DNA of 64,000 nucleotides, from contig CALADS010000074.1 in NCBI GenBank assembly GCA_937890825.1, positions 124,001 through 188,000 of the forward strand, read 5' to 3'. A model generated the notes under the pieces. It saw nothing but the letters and a program-made list of their open reading frames with translations, searched no databases and was not told where the DNA came from. Position numbers and translations under genes: made by a program. This DNA comes from an uncultured Bacteroides sp. Lineage in GTDB: Bacteria > Bacteroidota > Bacteroidia > Bacteroidales > Bacteroidaceae. This document shows positions 7,781 through 20,520 of the stretch, one piece after another (position 1 is the stretch's first letter; each line of letters begins with the position of its first letter).

Positions 7781-8911
7781 TTATTCTATAGCAATAGGTA
7801 CATCCAAATCTTCAATAGTCATTCCTGCAGTAGTACCCACAATTTTTCCCGTGCTATCCGTAATCTTTCCAGACTTAATTTCTTCAGAACCATTTAACTT
7901 ATAGTAAAGTTCCAATCCATCAGACTTCGGATCTACCGACAACATATTTTGTTTTAACTGATTGGCTGTTCTAGCTACACTCCACACACGAATTTCACTC
8001 ATATTCCCCATCAATGGACGCTCACCCCAAGGGAAACCAGGAATTTTTCCAATATTGAAACCTTGATCTGCATTAGGGTCAAAACCTGCTATAGACCAAT
8101 CAGTACCTGCTTTTTTCTCACCATTCACATAAAGTGCCGTCTTACCTGAAGACTGATCATAAGTCAATGCCACATGATACCATTTACCTACCTTCAAAGG
8201 TTCAGTAACATTATAGTGCTGCTGACCTGCAACCTCAAGACATCCCATCGGTGTACCAGGCGCATCACCTATACGCAAAATCATTATACCTTCTGTACCC
8301 ATTACCGTAATATTAGAAGACGATCTATTCAAGAAAACTAGTGCTTCATAAGTAAATGACTTGAAGAAAGTACCAGCAGGGAAACGCACCGAGATGTTAC
8401 TGCTGAAGAATCTGCCGGCCTTCTTAATCTTCAACGGTTTGTTAATAAGGAAGTAAGCAATACTAGTGCCAGGCAAAGTTTCAGTAGAAGAGTTTACACG
8501 CACCGGCAAGATGAATGGTTTACCTTCTTCTAAAACATCCAAATTGGTAATCTTCATCTTAACATTATCAGCATACAGTTTACCCTCAGGAATAACAGAA
8601 GTGGTACTGCTCAACTCTACATTAGAGGGATCGAACATTCGATATTCCGTGCCGTATTGCTGGTTATACGACTCTACTACACTGGCATCTGCAATAGAGT
8701 AAGACACGTTGACTTGCGAAGAAGTCATCGTAGAAAGACGAGCAGCCAAATCGAAAGTCATAGTTTGTGTATCATCTTCCACATCAATGGTATATTCCTT
8801 ATTTTCAAAATACACTTTAGGCTCTAAAAGATCTCCTTCACTGTCGCTACATGCACTGTTAACCAGCCCCATGCAGCCTACTATTCCGAAATATAAAATA
8901 TATTTATTCAT
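7781..8911 (-). CDS. DUF1735 + LamG surface glycan-binding lipoprotein (module 1)
   Basis: 376 residues. The lipobox ends at Cys21 (VNSAC) and SDSEGD follows, an acidic surface-export signal. Residues about 30-150 fit DUF1735, with the recurring pattern ASVVESYNQQYGTEYRMF and SVIPEGKLYADNVKMKI. Residues about 165-350 form a LamG/concanavalin-like domain, with KVGKWYHVALTYDQSSGKTALYVNGE and MSEIRVWSVARTANQLKQN. Proteins of this build sit at the SusE/F position of Bacteroides glycan loci and probably hold glycan at the cell surface. It is the last gene of the operon, 21 bases after the GH18 gene, and is paralogous in layout to the lipoprotein at 22947-24182. Confidence 0.88.
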   Translation of the reverse strand: MNKYILYFGIVGCMGLVNSACSDSEGDLLEPKVYFENKEYTIDVEDDTQTMTFDLAARLSTMTSSQVNVSYSIADASVVESYNQQYGTEYRMFDPSNVELSSTTSVIPEGKLYADNVKMKITNLDVLEEGKPFILPVRVNSSTETLPGTSIAYFLINKPLKIKKAGRFFSSNISVRFPAGTFFKSFTYEALVFLNRSSSNITVMGTEGIMILRIGDAPGTPMGCLEVAGQQHYNVTEPLKVGKWYHVALTYDQSSGKTALYVNGEKKAGTDWSIAGFDPNADQGFNIGKIPGFPWGERPLMGNMSEIRVWSVARTANQLKQNMLSVDPKSDGLELYYKLNGSEEIKSGKITDSTGKIVGTTAGMTIEDLDVPIAIE

Positions 8912-8932
8912 ATTAGATTCATTTTAAAGGTT

Positions 8933-10045
8933 TTACTTAGCTGGAGTTTCAGCTCCCTGTTTTTCTTTCCATTCATTGAACACTTCCTGATTAATCCGGA
9001 TAGCTTCACGCATCCATTTATAATCCGGTGTATTATCGTAGTCATTATCCATACGAAAAGCACCCACACCACCTTTCATACCATGTTCTGGCATATAAGC
9101 CGCCTGTCTCAACAAGCTACCGCCAGACAAAGAATAAGATTCAAAGTTTTCGGTAGTGATAAACTTATGAGGCTCAGCGTAGCTATCCAAAGAAGTAGAG
9201 AAACCGTAGCTCTGGATAATAAAATAATCTACATACTCTGGAATGGAGGTTACAAAAGAATGGAAATTACCATCGATACAAATCAACTTATGCCCCTTTC
9301 CTTCCGGATCGCTTTTAGGACCAATATATTTGTTCATTTCCTTAATCAAGAATGCCAAATGACGGTCTTCACTCAAAGAACCATCCATATCAAATACACC
9401 GGAACCAATTTCCCAGTCAATATCATATCCGTCCCATTCATTCACAATCAGCGAGTCACAAAGAGCTTTGGCAAAACGAGCTAACGCTTCCTCATGATTC
9501 GGAGTATCAGGTACACCTTCATACCCCCAGAATTTCCAGCGAGCTTTTTTCTTTTCTTCGTTCAACTTTTGTTCCGACCATCCCTCTTCATCTGCTTGCT
9601 TTTCTACCGGAGCATAAACAGAGGCTGGTGTTCTACCCTTACCGATATACGAAAGCAGCGTAACCTCCAACAACTTAGTTCCTTTTACTTTCTGAACAAA
9701 CTCCTTGTCTTTTTTCTGTTCAGGAGTAATCTCAAAGCGTCCGGGAGCTCCACTCCACATGGATACAATGTCCATGCTGTCTGGCATAGAAGTAAGGTAT
9801 CCGCGACGGTAAGCTCCTGCAGGCGCCCAGTTAGAGTACCATCCGAAAGCAACCGGACGACCATAATTCACCGCTTTCTGTTTGTATGCGCGAAGCTCAG
9901 CATAATAAGCTTCACTCTTTTCATCGTTCGAGGTATTCATTCCCCCGATATGTTCTATTTCTATATTTTCTACATCCGTACAAGAAGATACAGTCATCAT
10001 ACCCACAAGAGGAAGCAGATAAAATAATTTCTTTAATGTCTTCAT
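8933..10045 (-). CDS. GH18 endo-beta-N-acetylglucosaminidase-like lipoprotein (module 1)
   Basis: 370 residues from the chosen start; a start eight codons upstream is possible but would precede the signal peptide awkwardly. The lipobox is VSSC (Cys22). The GH18 catalytic motif DGYDIDWE is intact at residues 205-212 with Glu212 as the acid. GH18 enzymes of this type cleave between the two core GlcNAc residues of N-glycans, using the substrate acetamide group. An unusually charged stretch (about residues 146-172) is not found in the second GH18 here. The gene sits between SusD and the LamG lipoprotein, so the enzyme probably acts on the outer surface. N-glycan specificity is inferred from family and neighbours. 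Confidence 0.9.
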   Translation of the reverse strand: MKTLKKLFYLLPLVGMMTVSSCTDVENIEIEHIGGMNTSNDEKSEAYYAELRAYKQKAVNYGRPVAFGWYSNWAPAGAYRRGYLTSMPDSMDIVSMWSGAPGRFEITPEQKKDKEFVQKVKGTKLLEVTLLSYIGKGRTPASVYAPVEKQADEEGWSEQKLNEEKKKARWKFWGYEGVPDTPNHEEALARFAKALCDSLIVNEWDGYDIDWEIGSGVFDMDGSLSEDRHLAFLIKEMNKYIGPKSDPEGKGHKLICIDGNFHSFVTSIPEYVDYFIIQSYGFSTSLDSYAEPHKFITTENFESYSLSGGSLLRQAAYMPEHGMKGGVGAFRMDNDYDNTPDYKWMREAIRINQEVFNEWKEKQGAETPAK

Positions 10046-10080
10046 ATTATTGCTAGATTTATAAATCAATAGTTATTACA

Positions 10081-11742
10081 TTAATTCTGTTTAGCCCAAA
10101 TTAAATCTGTAGATTCCTTATCCGGACCACCTAATTTTTGCACAGCATCTTGATACAGATTTTTTGTGGCTTCTGTATTTTTAAAGCTAACCGGATAAAT
10201 CATACGTCTGATTCCTCTATCATTAGTTATATTACTCTGGTTATGATTTCCTCCAGGAATGATAGAATTAAGCTTAGGATAACCGGTTCTACGGAATTCT
10301 GTCCATGCTTCTTGCCCATTGGGGAACATAGCAATGTATTTTTGAATCATAATCTTTTCCAGTTTCTGTTCATTGCTTCCCTCAAATTTTACGGTAGTAG
10401 CACAAGGAGCATCGCAAGGATGACCAAATTCACGACTTTTATTTACCGTAGCCGCCGGTTTTCTGCCTGAATTCATGTAGTCATCCAATGAAACTTGCAC
10501 ACCGTTTTCTGCAAACGACATACTGATACCTGCCTTGTAAAGTTCAGAAGCATCCCCAAAGTCAGCACCCCAGAACAGAGCAGCTTCTGCTCTCAAAAAA
10601 TAAACCTCAGATGCCTTCATCCAATCCAGAGGAGAATCGGCTTTAATATTTGGCTTGGAATAATAGTAATAGGCATCCTTTTTCGGTTCACCAAGCTTAC
10701 TACGACTTTTATCATGTCCCATCGGCACACCTTGATATTGCTTACCATCGAAAGCCTGTTCACCTACCGTGCAGGAAGCATCCACTGGCAAACAATAGGC
10801 ACTGATGCGCGGATCATGATATCCCCTAAGATATGCTAAAATAGTTGTACCTATACGAGCATCGTCGTAATTATCAGAAATCCAAAAAATCGGATTACGC
10901 AGCGGTACACCAGCTCTCGGGCCTGCACCGGCTGCATCATTAACATCCGTCATCACACCTACACTATGATCCACTGCCTTTTTAGCATACTCTTTGGCTA
11001 AAGACTGTAATTCAGCATCGCGTGCTTCACGCAGACGTACGGATAAACGAAGCATCAACGAATTGGCATATTTCACCCACTTAGTACTATTTCCTTCATA
11101 CACCACATCGTAATCCGGCAATACTTTCACACCGCTGTTTGCCAAAGGAGTCAATGTATTTACAGCTTCTTCCAAATCTTTCAGCATCGCTGTATAAACC
11201 ACTTTTTCAGAATCATAAGGCACATTGATTTCTCCGGTACCAGCTTGTGTATAAGGTATAGGGCCGAAAGACTCCAATATTTTGTGCCAACCTGAAATTT
11301 TCAAAATCTGTGCCAAAGCTCCGATTTCAGGAGCATTGTATGCCATACCATAATCAGATAATTTCTTCCATGAGTCTAACAAATTCGTATATGAATTCTT
11401 AAACGTAGCAGATAACCAGCTATCTACCATTACATAATTCAAATGGCTGTTACCTCCTTCAAAGAAATTATTCATTCCGAAATAACCGGACCATGCATCA
11501 GCCGACAGATTATAAGCTATCTGATATTCATTTACCGGGTCGGTATCTTCCGCTTGAGTACCTATCGGGAACACTGATTTTTCCATGGAAGTAAGCAAAC
11601 CTCCAATGGCAAAACCATCCATCAGACCCTCTTCCTCGGTCATTTCAAAAGGATTCGTATTAATATCCTCAAAATCACATGATGTCATAGCCAATAGGCC
11701 TACGGCTATTGCTACCAATTTATATTGATTTAATCGTTTCAT
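10081..11742 (-). CDS. SusD/RagB-family nutrient-binding lipoprotein (module 1)
   Basis: 553 residues. The signal ends LLAMTSC (Cys22), followed by DFEDINTNP, the typical opening of the SusD-like families. The body is helix-rich with TPR-like character, and a late block LERIMIQKY-type segment (EKIMIQKYIAMFPNGQEAW) plus TEFRRTGYPKL marks the family. SusD proteins form the lid on the SusC channel and bind the glycan at the cell surface. The gene starts 9 bases after susC, in one operon. Confidence 0.95.
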   Translation of the reverse strand: MKRLNQYKLVAIAVGLLAMTSCDFEDINTNPFEMTEEEGLMDGFAIGGLLTSMEKSVFPIGTQAEDTDPVNEYQIAYNLSADAWSGYFGMNNFFEGGNSHLNYVMVDSWLSATFKNSYTNLLDSWKKLSDYGMAYNAPEIGALAQILKISGWHKILESFGPIPYTQAGTGEINVPYDSEKVVYTAMLKDLEEAVNTLTPLANSGVKVLPDYDVVYEGNSTKWVKYANSLMLRLSVRLREARDAELQSLAKEYAKKAVDHSVGVMTDVNDAAGAGPRAGVPLRNPIFWISDNYDDARIGTTILAYLRGYHDPRISAYCLPVDASCTVGEQAFDGKQYQGVPMGHDKSRSKLGEPKKDAYYYYSKPNIKADSPLDWMKASEVYFLRAEAALFWGADFGDASELYKAGISMSFAENGVQVSLDDYMNSGRKPAATVNKSREFGHPCDAPCATTVKFEGSNEQKLEKIMIQKYIAMFPNGQEAWTEFRRTGYPKLNSIIPGGNHNQSNITNDRGIRRMIYPVSFKNTEATKNLYQDAVQKLGGPDKESTDLIWAKQN

Positions 11743-11751
11743 ACTGACAAA

Positions 11752-14700
11752 TTATAGTTTAAATTTCACACCAAAACCGAAACTTCTAACACTGGGTTGC
11801 ATAAAGTAATCGTTACCTTGACCGAACGTTGCTGTAGAAGGAGTCAGTTCAGGATCAAAAGGAGCCTCACAATAAATCATCAAAGGATTGTTTGCGATGA
11901 ACGAGAAAGTTACATCTTTCAAAATGTTCTTAAACCATTTATTTGGCAACGTATAACTCAAAGTTAATTCTTGCAAACGCACATTAGTGGCGCTGTACAA
12001 ATAGTATGCTGAAGTCTGATAGTTACCGGTACCCACCATCTGATAATAGGCTTTAGCATCTACCCTACCTTGATTAGGGAACAAAGCACCTCCCAAATCA
12101 CGAGCTTCACCACTACGCTTAGATACGCCAAAACGATCCATGATAGCCTCAGTAGAAGAAGTTACTACTCCACCAAAACGAGCATTAATCAAGAAACTTA
12201 ATCCAAATCCCTTATAAGAGAAAGAATTGTTCCAACCCATATTGAATTTCGGAGCGACTTTACCTAAATACACAGGTTCGCCATCTTCCATTTCAAACTT
12301 ACCATCAGTGCTTACATCCACGAAGCCTTGACTGTCTTTTTTAAAGAAGCGAGTTGCATAAATATCATGAATACTACCACCTACTTTCAAAATCGTACGT
12401 CCCTTATCTTTCATGACCTCAGGAATATTAATCGGCTCATCCATTAAATCAGTATGATAGTTATTCACCATTTCCTTGATTTCATTGATATTCTTAGAGA
12501 AAGTCAATGTAGAAGAGATTCCCAAACCACACTTCAACTGATCGGAATAATTGAAAGAAGCTTCCCAACCACGATTTTCCACATTACCTGCCTGCAAATA
12601 AATGGAAGTATAACCAGTAGACTCAGGCAAAGTACCCTGGAAAGTCTGATTAAAGGTGTTAGATTTATAATAGGTAACTTCTGCATTGAACTTCTTCCAA
12701 AGACGTACAGACAAACCAAATTCATAAGACTTCGTCTTTTCCGGTTTGAAGTCGGTAAATGGATAAATGCCAGTAGGTTTTAAAGCGCCACCAACAATAG
12801 GAGTAGTTACCGTACCCGGTGTCAAGCCTGAACGAGAAATAGGTGCACCCACTTCTGTATAAGAACCGCGTACTTTTAAATAAGAAATAAATTCAGGTAA
12901 AGTACACATTTCTGAAATAATCGCAGAGAGACCAACAGAAGGATAAAAGAATGGATTTTCACCGGTATTTACCAAACGAGAATTCCAATCTAAACGACCG
13001 GTTAAAGTTAAATAAAGCATGCTTCTCCAACCCAACTCAGCATTCAAAAATCCTGCATGATTACGAACACGAGATTCTCCTCCACTTTCTGAAATACGAC
13101 CATTGGCTGGGTCAATATTCGCTGCTGCAAACTTATTAGGAACCCCTTTCAAAGGACCTTTATATCCTCTAGTTAGCGAACCATAATTTGAATAACTCCA
13201 ACCTAAGTTGGCAGAAATACTAAAATCCATTATATTCTTATTAATATTCAGCATAGCATCAGCGTATTCTTGATGGTCATTAAAGTTTTCATACCCATAA
13301 AAACCTTTCTTTCCTTCAGCAAATACCTGATCAGAAGAGGCATAAATTTTACGTTCAAACTGCACATAAGAATGATCCATACGATAACGGGCAGCTATAT
13401 TCAACCAGTCTGTAATTTTAAAAGTGGCACCGACATTGAACATATAACGATGCTTTTCATTAGTAGCCACATTACGATAAGCAGTCCAATAAGGATTCTG
13501 CGGTGCATATACGGCATCTGATACAGGCCAATTCTGCACAGGCAACTTACGCGAATCATCAAAATACTCGAAAGTCTTCATGTCGGTAAAATTCTCACCT
13601 CTAGGGAACAGATAAGCAGCTACTATTGGATTCCAATACAAACCTTGAGAGACCATATTGCTATCATCTTGTTTCACATAAGAAGCTCCCAAATCCAATT
13701 GCAAACGATCGTTCAAAAATGATGTAGTATTACGGATTGTAAAGTTCAAACGATTATACTCATTGTTTGGAACAATACCTGCTGAATTGGTTGATGAAAT
13801 AGAAGCAAATGTTTGGTTCTGTTTCGTACCGGTAGTCAACGTAACAGAATTGATGAAATTGGTACCTGTATTGAAAAAATCATCCTTAGGGTCATAAGAA
13901 CTAGGAGTAGCCAACTTATTTCCCCAACTTTCGTAAGATCCCTTCACATTTCCATACGTATTCTGAAATTCCGGAGTCATATAAGCCTTGCTAAATTCTG
14001 TAGAAGAAGATACGGAAATAGACAACTTTCCTTCTTTTCCTTTTTTGGTAGTAATCAAGATGACACCGTTGGCTGCACTACTACCATAAAGAGCTGCTGC
14101 TGAAGGACCGCTCAATACAGAGATGCTTTCAATGTCTTCGGGGTTAAAGTCTGCGATACCTTCCGATCCGGCACGGCCTTCACCCATGATACCACTGTCC
14201 GTATTACCCATGTTGGTATTGAACAAAGGAATACCGTCTACAACATACAATGCGTTATTGTCACCCTCGATTGACTTGGCACCACGCATCACTACGCGAG
14301 TAGCACCACCCACACCACTAGCACTCTTATTGATACTTACACCGGCAATTTTACCGTTCAGCGAATTTACAAAGTTGGCATCTTTCACGCGCACCAATTC
14401 ATCCTGACCTACTTTCTGAACATTGTAGCTCAAAGCTTTTTCGGCACGCTTGATACCGAGGGCTGTTACTACCACTTCTTCCAGTTGTTCACTGTCTTCT
14501 TTCATCACTAGATTCAGCGGAGCACCAGTCACGGTAACAGTTTGAGTGGCATAACCGATATAGCTGACTTCCAACACTGCTCCCTTGTCGGCCTGCAATG
14601 AGAAGTTACCGTCTATATCAGTTACAGTACCGTTAGTAGTACCTTTCACCAAGATACTTACACCGATTAAAGGTTCACCGTTGGCGTCTTTTACCTTTCC

Positions 14701-15105
14701 GGTCACCTTTTGCTGACTCTGTTCAGGAGCAGCTTTTTTGGTAGACAAAATAATTTGTTTATCTACAATAGCATACGTCACATTGGTACCTGCAAACACT
14801 TCATTCAGGATGTCCGTAATCTTGGTAGAAGCGGCATTCAATGTCACCATTCTGTCGGTCTGAATGGTATTGTCATTGTAAAGGAACACATAATCGGAAG
14901 TAGATTCGATTTTATTCAACACTTGCTCTACGGTAGCTTTGGAAATACCTAAAGAAGTACGCACACGCTGAGCAAAACTGTCATTAGCAGACAACTGCAA
15001 GAAGACAGCAAATAATAGTATCAGACTTATCCTCATGGGTAAAGGCAATTTTAATTTTAAGGTATATTTAAGGCATAATGCATTAAATGAATGATTATTT
15101 TTCAT
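11752..15105 (-). CDS. SusC/RagA-family TonB-dependent transporter with STN domain (module 1)
   Basis: 1117 residues. After a signal peptide ending near FAQ, residues about 50-125 form an STN (secretin/TonB) domain, which in such receptors signals to a FecR anti-sigma factor. A carboxypeptidase-like beta sandwich follows (VTGKVKDANGEPLIGVSI), then a TonB box and plug (LEEVVVTALGIKR, GPSAAALYGSSAANGVILITT), and a 22-strand barrel ending in an aromatic-rich terminus. It imports oligosaccharides across the outer membrane with TonB energy. The STN domain, the upstream fecR and the divergent sigma gene form a cell-surface signalling chain that probably drives this operon. Confidence 0.96.
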   Translation of the reverse strand: MKNNHSFNALCLKYTLKLKLPLPMRISLILLFAVFLQLSANDSFAQRVRTSLGISKATVEQVLNKIESTSDYVFLYNDNTIQTDRMVTLNAASTKITDILNEVFAGTNVTYAIVDKQIILSTKKAAPEQSQQKVTGKVKDANGEPLIGVSILVKGTTNGTVTDIDGNFSLQADKGAVLEVSYIGYATQTVTVTGAPLNLVMKEDSEQLEEVVVTALGIKRAEKALSYNVQKVGQDELVRVKDANFVNSLNGKIAGVSINKSASGVGGATRVVMRGAKSIEGDNNALYVVDGIPLFNTNMGNTDSGIMGEGRAGSEGIADFNPEDIESISVLSGPSAAALYGSSAANGVILITTKKGKEGKLSISVSSSTEFSKAYMTPEFQNTYGNVKGSYESWGNKLATPSSYDPKDDFFNTGTNFINSVTLTTGTKQNQTFASISSTNSAGIVPNNEYNRLNFTIRNTTSFLNDRLQLDLGASYVKQDDSNMVSQGLYWNPIVAAYLFPRGENFTDMKTFEYFDDSRKLPVQNWPVSDAVYAPQNPYWTAYRNVATNEKHRYMFNVGATFKITDWLNIAARYRMDHSYVQFERKIYASSDQVFAEGKKGFYGYENFNDHQEYADAMLNINKNIMDFSISANLGWSYSNYGSLTRGYKGPLKGVPNKFAAANIDPANGRISESGGESRVRNHAGFLNAELGWRSMLYLTLTGRLDWNSRLVNTGENPFFYPSVGLSAIISEMCTLPEFISYLKVRGSYTEVGAPISRSGLTPGTVTTPIVGGALKPTGIYPFTDFKPEKTKSYEFGLSVRLWKKFNAEVTYYKSNTFNQTFQGTLPESTGYTSIYLQAGNVENRGWEASFNYSDQLKCGLGISSTLTFSKNINEIKEMVNNYHTDLMDEPINIPEVMKDKGRTILKVGGSIHDIYATRFFKKDSQGFVDVSTDGKFEMEDGEPVYLGKVAPKFNMGWNNSFSYKGFGLSFLINARFGGVVTSSTEAIMDRFGVSKRSGEARDLGGALFPNQGRVDAKAYYQMVGTGNYQTSAYYLYSATNVRLQELTLSYTLPNKWFKNILKDVTFSFIANNPLMIYCEAPFDPELTPSTATFGQGNDYFMQPSVRSFGFGVKFKL

Positions 15106-15156
15106 ACATTTGCGGTTAACTAAAGTTTATTACTATAATGAACTAGGTTGACTTTC

Positions 15157-15239
15157 TCCCGATTTTCAGTTTGGTAGACTCATCATCGGGAAAATAAGTG
15201 TTTTTCTCTGGAAGGAGGCTGTGGGGACGGCTTTCTTCC
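15157..15239 (-). promoter_or_regulatory. Two hairpins in the fecR-susC gap (module 1)
   Basis: The 187-base gap contains a stem at 15157-15163/15185-15191 (TCCCGAT with its complement) and an imperfect stem at 15210-15219/15230-15239. Neither has a clear T-tract on the minus strand. They may act in the susC leader or end transcription from fecR. No TAnnTTTG element is seen immediately upstream of susC, as expected if an ECF sigma factor reads the promoter. Confidence 0.35.
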
Positions 15240-15292
15240 TTTTTTGTTTTTCTTCTGGTATTATCTCATAGGCTATCTATTTTTTTAAGTTA

Positions 15293-16213
15293 TTAATATA
15301 AATCTACTATATATTTCGTCTTACTAAGTGTGCCGTCCTCTTGCTGAACGGACTCTTCTACATGCCACTTCAAATTGCCCGATTTGGAAAGGTAATCCAA
15401 TATCAGGGGCAAGGTCTCTTGCCGGAAAGTGGCTCGGTATCTTAATTCTTTATTCTGTCTGTTGCGGAAATCAATTTCTACATTGAAATGCCTGGACAGA
15501 CGTTTGAATACTTCTTCCAGCGTAGCATTGCGGAAAATAAGTTTACCGTCTTTCCACGCTATCTTTTCATAGACATCCACTTCATTCTTGGTCCATCGGC
15601 CATCGGCTTTCTCGTACACCAGCTGCTCTCCGGGATGCAAGGCTACCGATTCTTGCGCTGACATCTGTACATTAACTTTTCCTCGCTCCAGTACCGTGCA
15701 GACCGAAGCATCATCGGCATAGGCCGAAACGTTGAATCGAGTGCCATGCACATATACCGTAGGGCCGTCAGGAGTAGCTACATAGAACGGATGTTCCTTA
15801 TCGGCCGTCACTTCAAAAAAAGCTTCTCCATTCAGTTCCACATCTCTGCTCTCCGCACGGAACGTAGTAGGATAACGCAAAGTAGTACCTGCATTGAGCC
15901 ACACTACCGAACGGTCGGGCAGTTCGTAACGTATTACCGAACCTGCCGATGCTGTTACTTCTGCATACTGCACCGGTACTTCCGGCTGATGAAAATAGAG
16001 ATAGCCAAAGGTCAAGGTAGTAAGCAGCAGCGGCAAAGCCAACATAGCAGCATAGCGCATCAATTGTTCCATCTGCTGTTTTCGCTGACCAGCTTTCGCT
16101 TTCTTGCGCATCCGTTCAAAAGCCTTCTCCACATCAACCGACTCCATCTCTCGGATATCATCAGTCAATACTTGGGCTTTGCGAAGCAATCTTCCTATCT
16201 CTAATTTTTCCAT
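15293..16213 (-). CDS. FecR-family anti-sigma factor (module 1)
   Basis: 306 residues. The N-terminal ~85 residues are cytoplasmic and charged, a single membrane helix follows (MLALPLLLTTLTFGYLYFH, about 72-90), and the periplasmic part carries the FecR domain, with SVIRYELPDRSVVWLNAGTT, GEAFFEVTADKEHPFYVATP and VHGTRFNVSAYADDASV. A C-terminal DUF4974-like part ends it (LEEVFKRLSRHFNVEIDF). It would hold the ECF sigma factor inactive until the STN domain of the receptor signals. It is transcribed away from the sigma gene, and 187 bases separate it from susC. Confidence 0.94.
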   Translation of the reverse strand: MEKLEIGRLLRKAQVLTDDIREMESVDVEKAFERMRKKAKAGQRKQQMEQLMRYAAMLALPLLLTTLTFGYLYFHQPEVPVQYAEVTASAGSVIRYELPDRSVVWLNAGTTLRYPTTFRAESRDVELNGEAFFEVTADKEHPFYVATPDGPTVYVHGTRFNVSAYADDASVCTVLERGKVNVQMSAQESVALHPGEQLVYEKADGRWTKNEVDVYEKIAWKDGKLIFRNATLEEVFKRLSRHFNVEIDFRNRQNKELRYRATFRQETLPLILDYLSKSGNLKWHVEESVQQEDGTLSKTKYIVDLY

Positions 16214-16371
16214 ATCTCTTACAATCTCTGTACCTGTACTAAAACCTGTTTGAAACTTGCGTTACATAGATAATACAATTCTCCGATTGAAAAGGGACAG
16301 GCATAGACACTTTTTTTTGAAAAAAAATGTTTTTATTAAAAGGATGGTGGAAAAATAATAAGAATTTTGCA

Positions 16372-16397
16372 TCTTTGTTCTGCCAAAAGAACAAAGA
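16372..16397 (+). promoter_or_regulatory. Perfect inverted repeat upstream of the ECF sigma gene (module 1)
   Basis: TCTTTGTTCT at 16372-16381 is repeated as its exact complement at 16388-16397 with a 6-base spacer, ending 12 bases before the sigma start codon. Its left arm overlaps CATCTTTG (16370-16377), one base off the -7 consensus. It could be an operator overlapping the promoter or a 5' leader hairpin close to the ribosome site. The same gap (16214-16409) has a poly-T/poly-A palindrome near 16308-16329. Confidence 0.5.
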
Positions 16398-16409
16398 ACC
16401 CCATAGACT

Positions 16410-16985
16410 ATGATTAAATCTTTATTCAGCAATAGCAAGGAGAAAGACTTCAAACAGCTGTTCGAAGTCTATTACGCACCTTTTTGCTTATATGCCGGAA
16501 GATACATTGAGGATAAAGATGTCTGTGAGGACATCGTATCTGATGTCTTTGCCAGCCTATGGAATCAAAACTCTTTCGACCCCCTTTCCAGCACAGCAGT
16601 GGGATATATAAAGATGTGCGTCAAGAACAGTTGCCTGAATTATCTAAAGCATCAGGAGTATGAACGGAGCTATGCCGAACATATCCAGCAAAAAGCTCCA
16701 GTCTATGAAACTGAACCCGATAGTGTGTATACCTTGGAAGAACTTTATCAGATGCTATACAGTACTCTGCAGCAACTACCCGATAATTATCGCAAAGTAT
16801 TCATAGAGAGTTGTCTGAATGGAAAAACACATGCCGAGATAGCAGAAGAATTGAATGTCAGTGTTAAATCGGTCAACCGCTACAAGCAAAAGACACTGGA
16901 ATTACTGAAAGAAGAATTGAAAGATTATCTGCCGCTGCTGCCTATTCTTATCCAATCCTTCCACGAAGTTATGGCAAACAATTAA
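16410..16985 (+). CDS. ECF-type RNA polymerase sigma factor (module 1)
   Basis: 191 residues with the two ECF domains. Region 2 is at about residues 10-80 (FKQLFEVYYAPFCLYAGRYI, EDIVSDVFASLWNQ) and region 4 at about 120-170 (LPDNYRKVFIESCLNGKTHAE then IAEELNVSVKSVNRYKQKTLE). It directs RNA polymerase to the target operon when released by FecR. It is divergent from fecR and points away from the susC operon, the usual Bacteroides arrangement. Confidence 0.95.
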   Translation: MIKSLFSNSKEKDFKQLFEVYYAPFCLYAGRYIEDKDVCEDIVSDVFASLWNQNSFDPLSSTAVGYIKMCVKNSCLNYLKHQEYERSYAEHIQQKAPVYETEPDSVYTLEELYQMLYSTLQQLPDNYRKVFIESCLNGKTHAEIAEELNVSVKSVNRYKQKTLELLKEELKDYLPLLPILIQSFHEVMANN

Positions 16986-17028
16986 CATGCCAGGCTTTGA
17001 ATTTCGAATGGAAATGCTGAAATAAAAA

Positions 17029-17083
17029 TGGCTCGGAAGCTAAAGCGAGTTACCACTTTTCACTTACGAGCCATGCTTTTTTT
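17029..17083. terminator. Bidirectional terminator between the sigma gene and GH2
   Basis: ATGGCTCG (17029-17036) and its complement (17067-17074) form a stem around a 30-base loop. The plus side is followed by GCTTTTTTTCC and the minus side by TTTTTATTT. It can end both the sigma gene and the convergent module 2 operon. Confidence 0.7.
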
Positions 17084-17120
17084 CCTTGCCAAGCTATTCT
17101 TTGTCGGCGCTGAATAGCTG

Positions 17121-20411
<3,291 letters not shown>

Positions 20412-20520
20412 CTATTTTTCTGTTGGTTTACAAATAACATTATCATAATAAAACAGGCTGTGAAAGATTCCTATTGCATACAAATATAGGGGAATTTCTC
20501 CACAACCCCAAGCACTGCTG

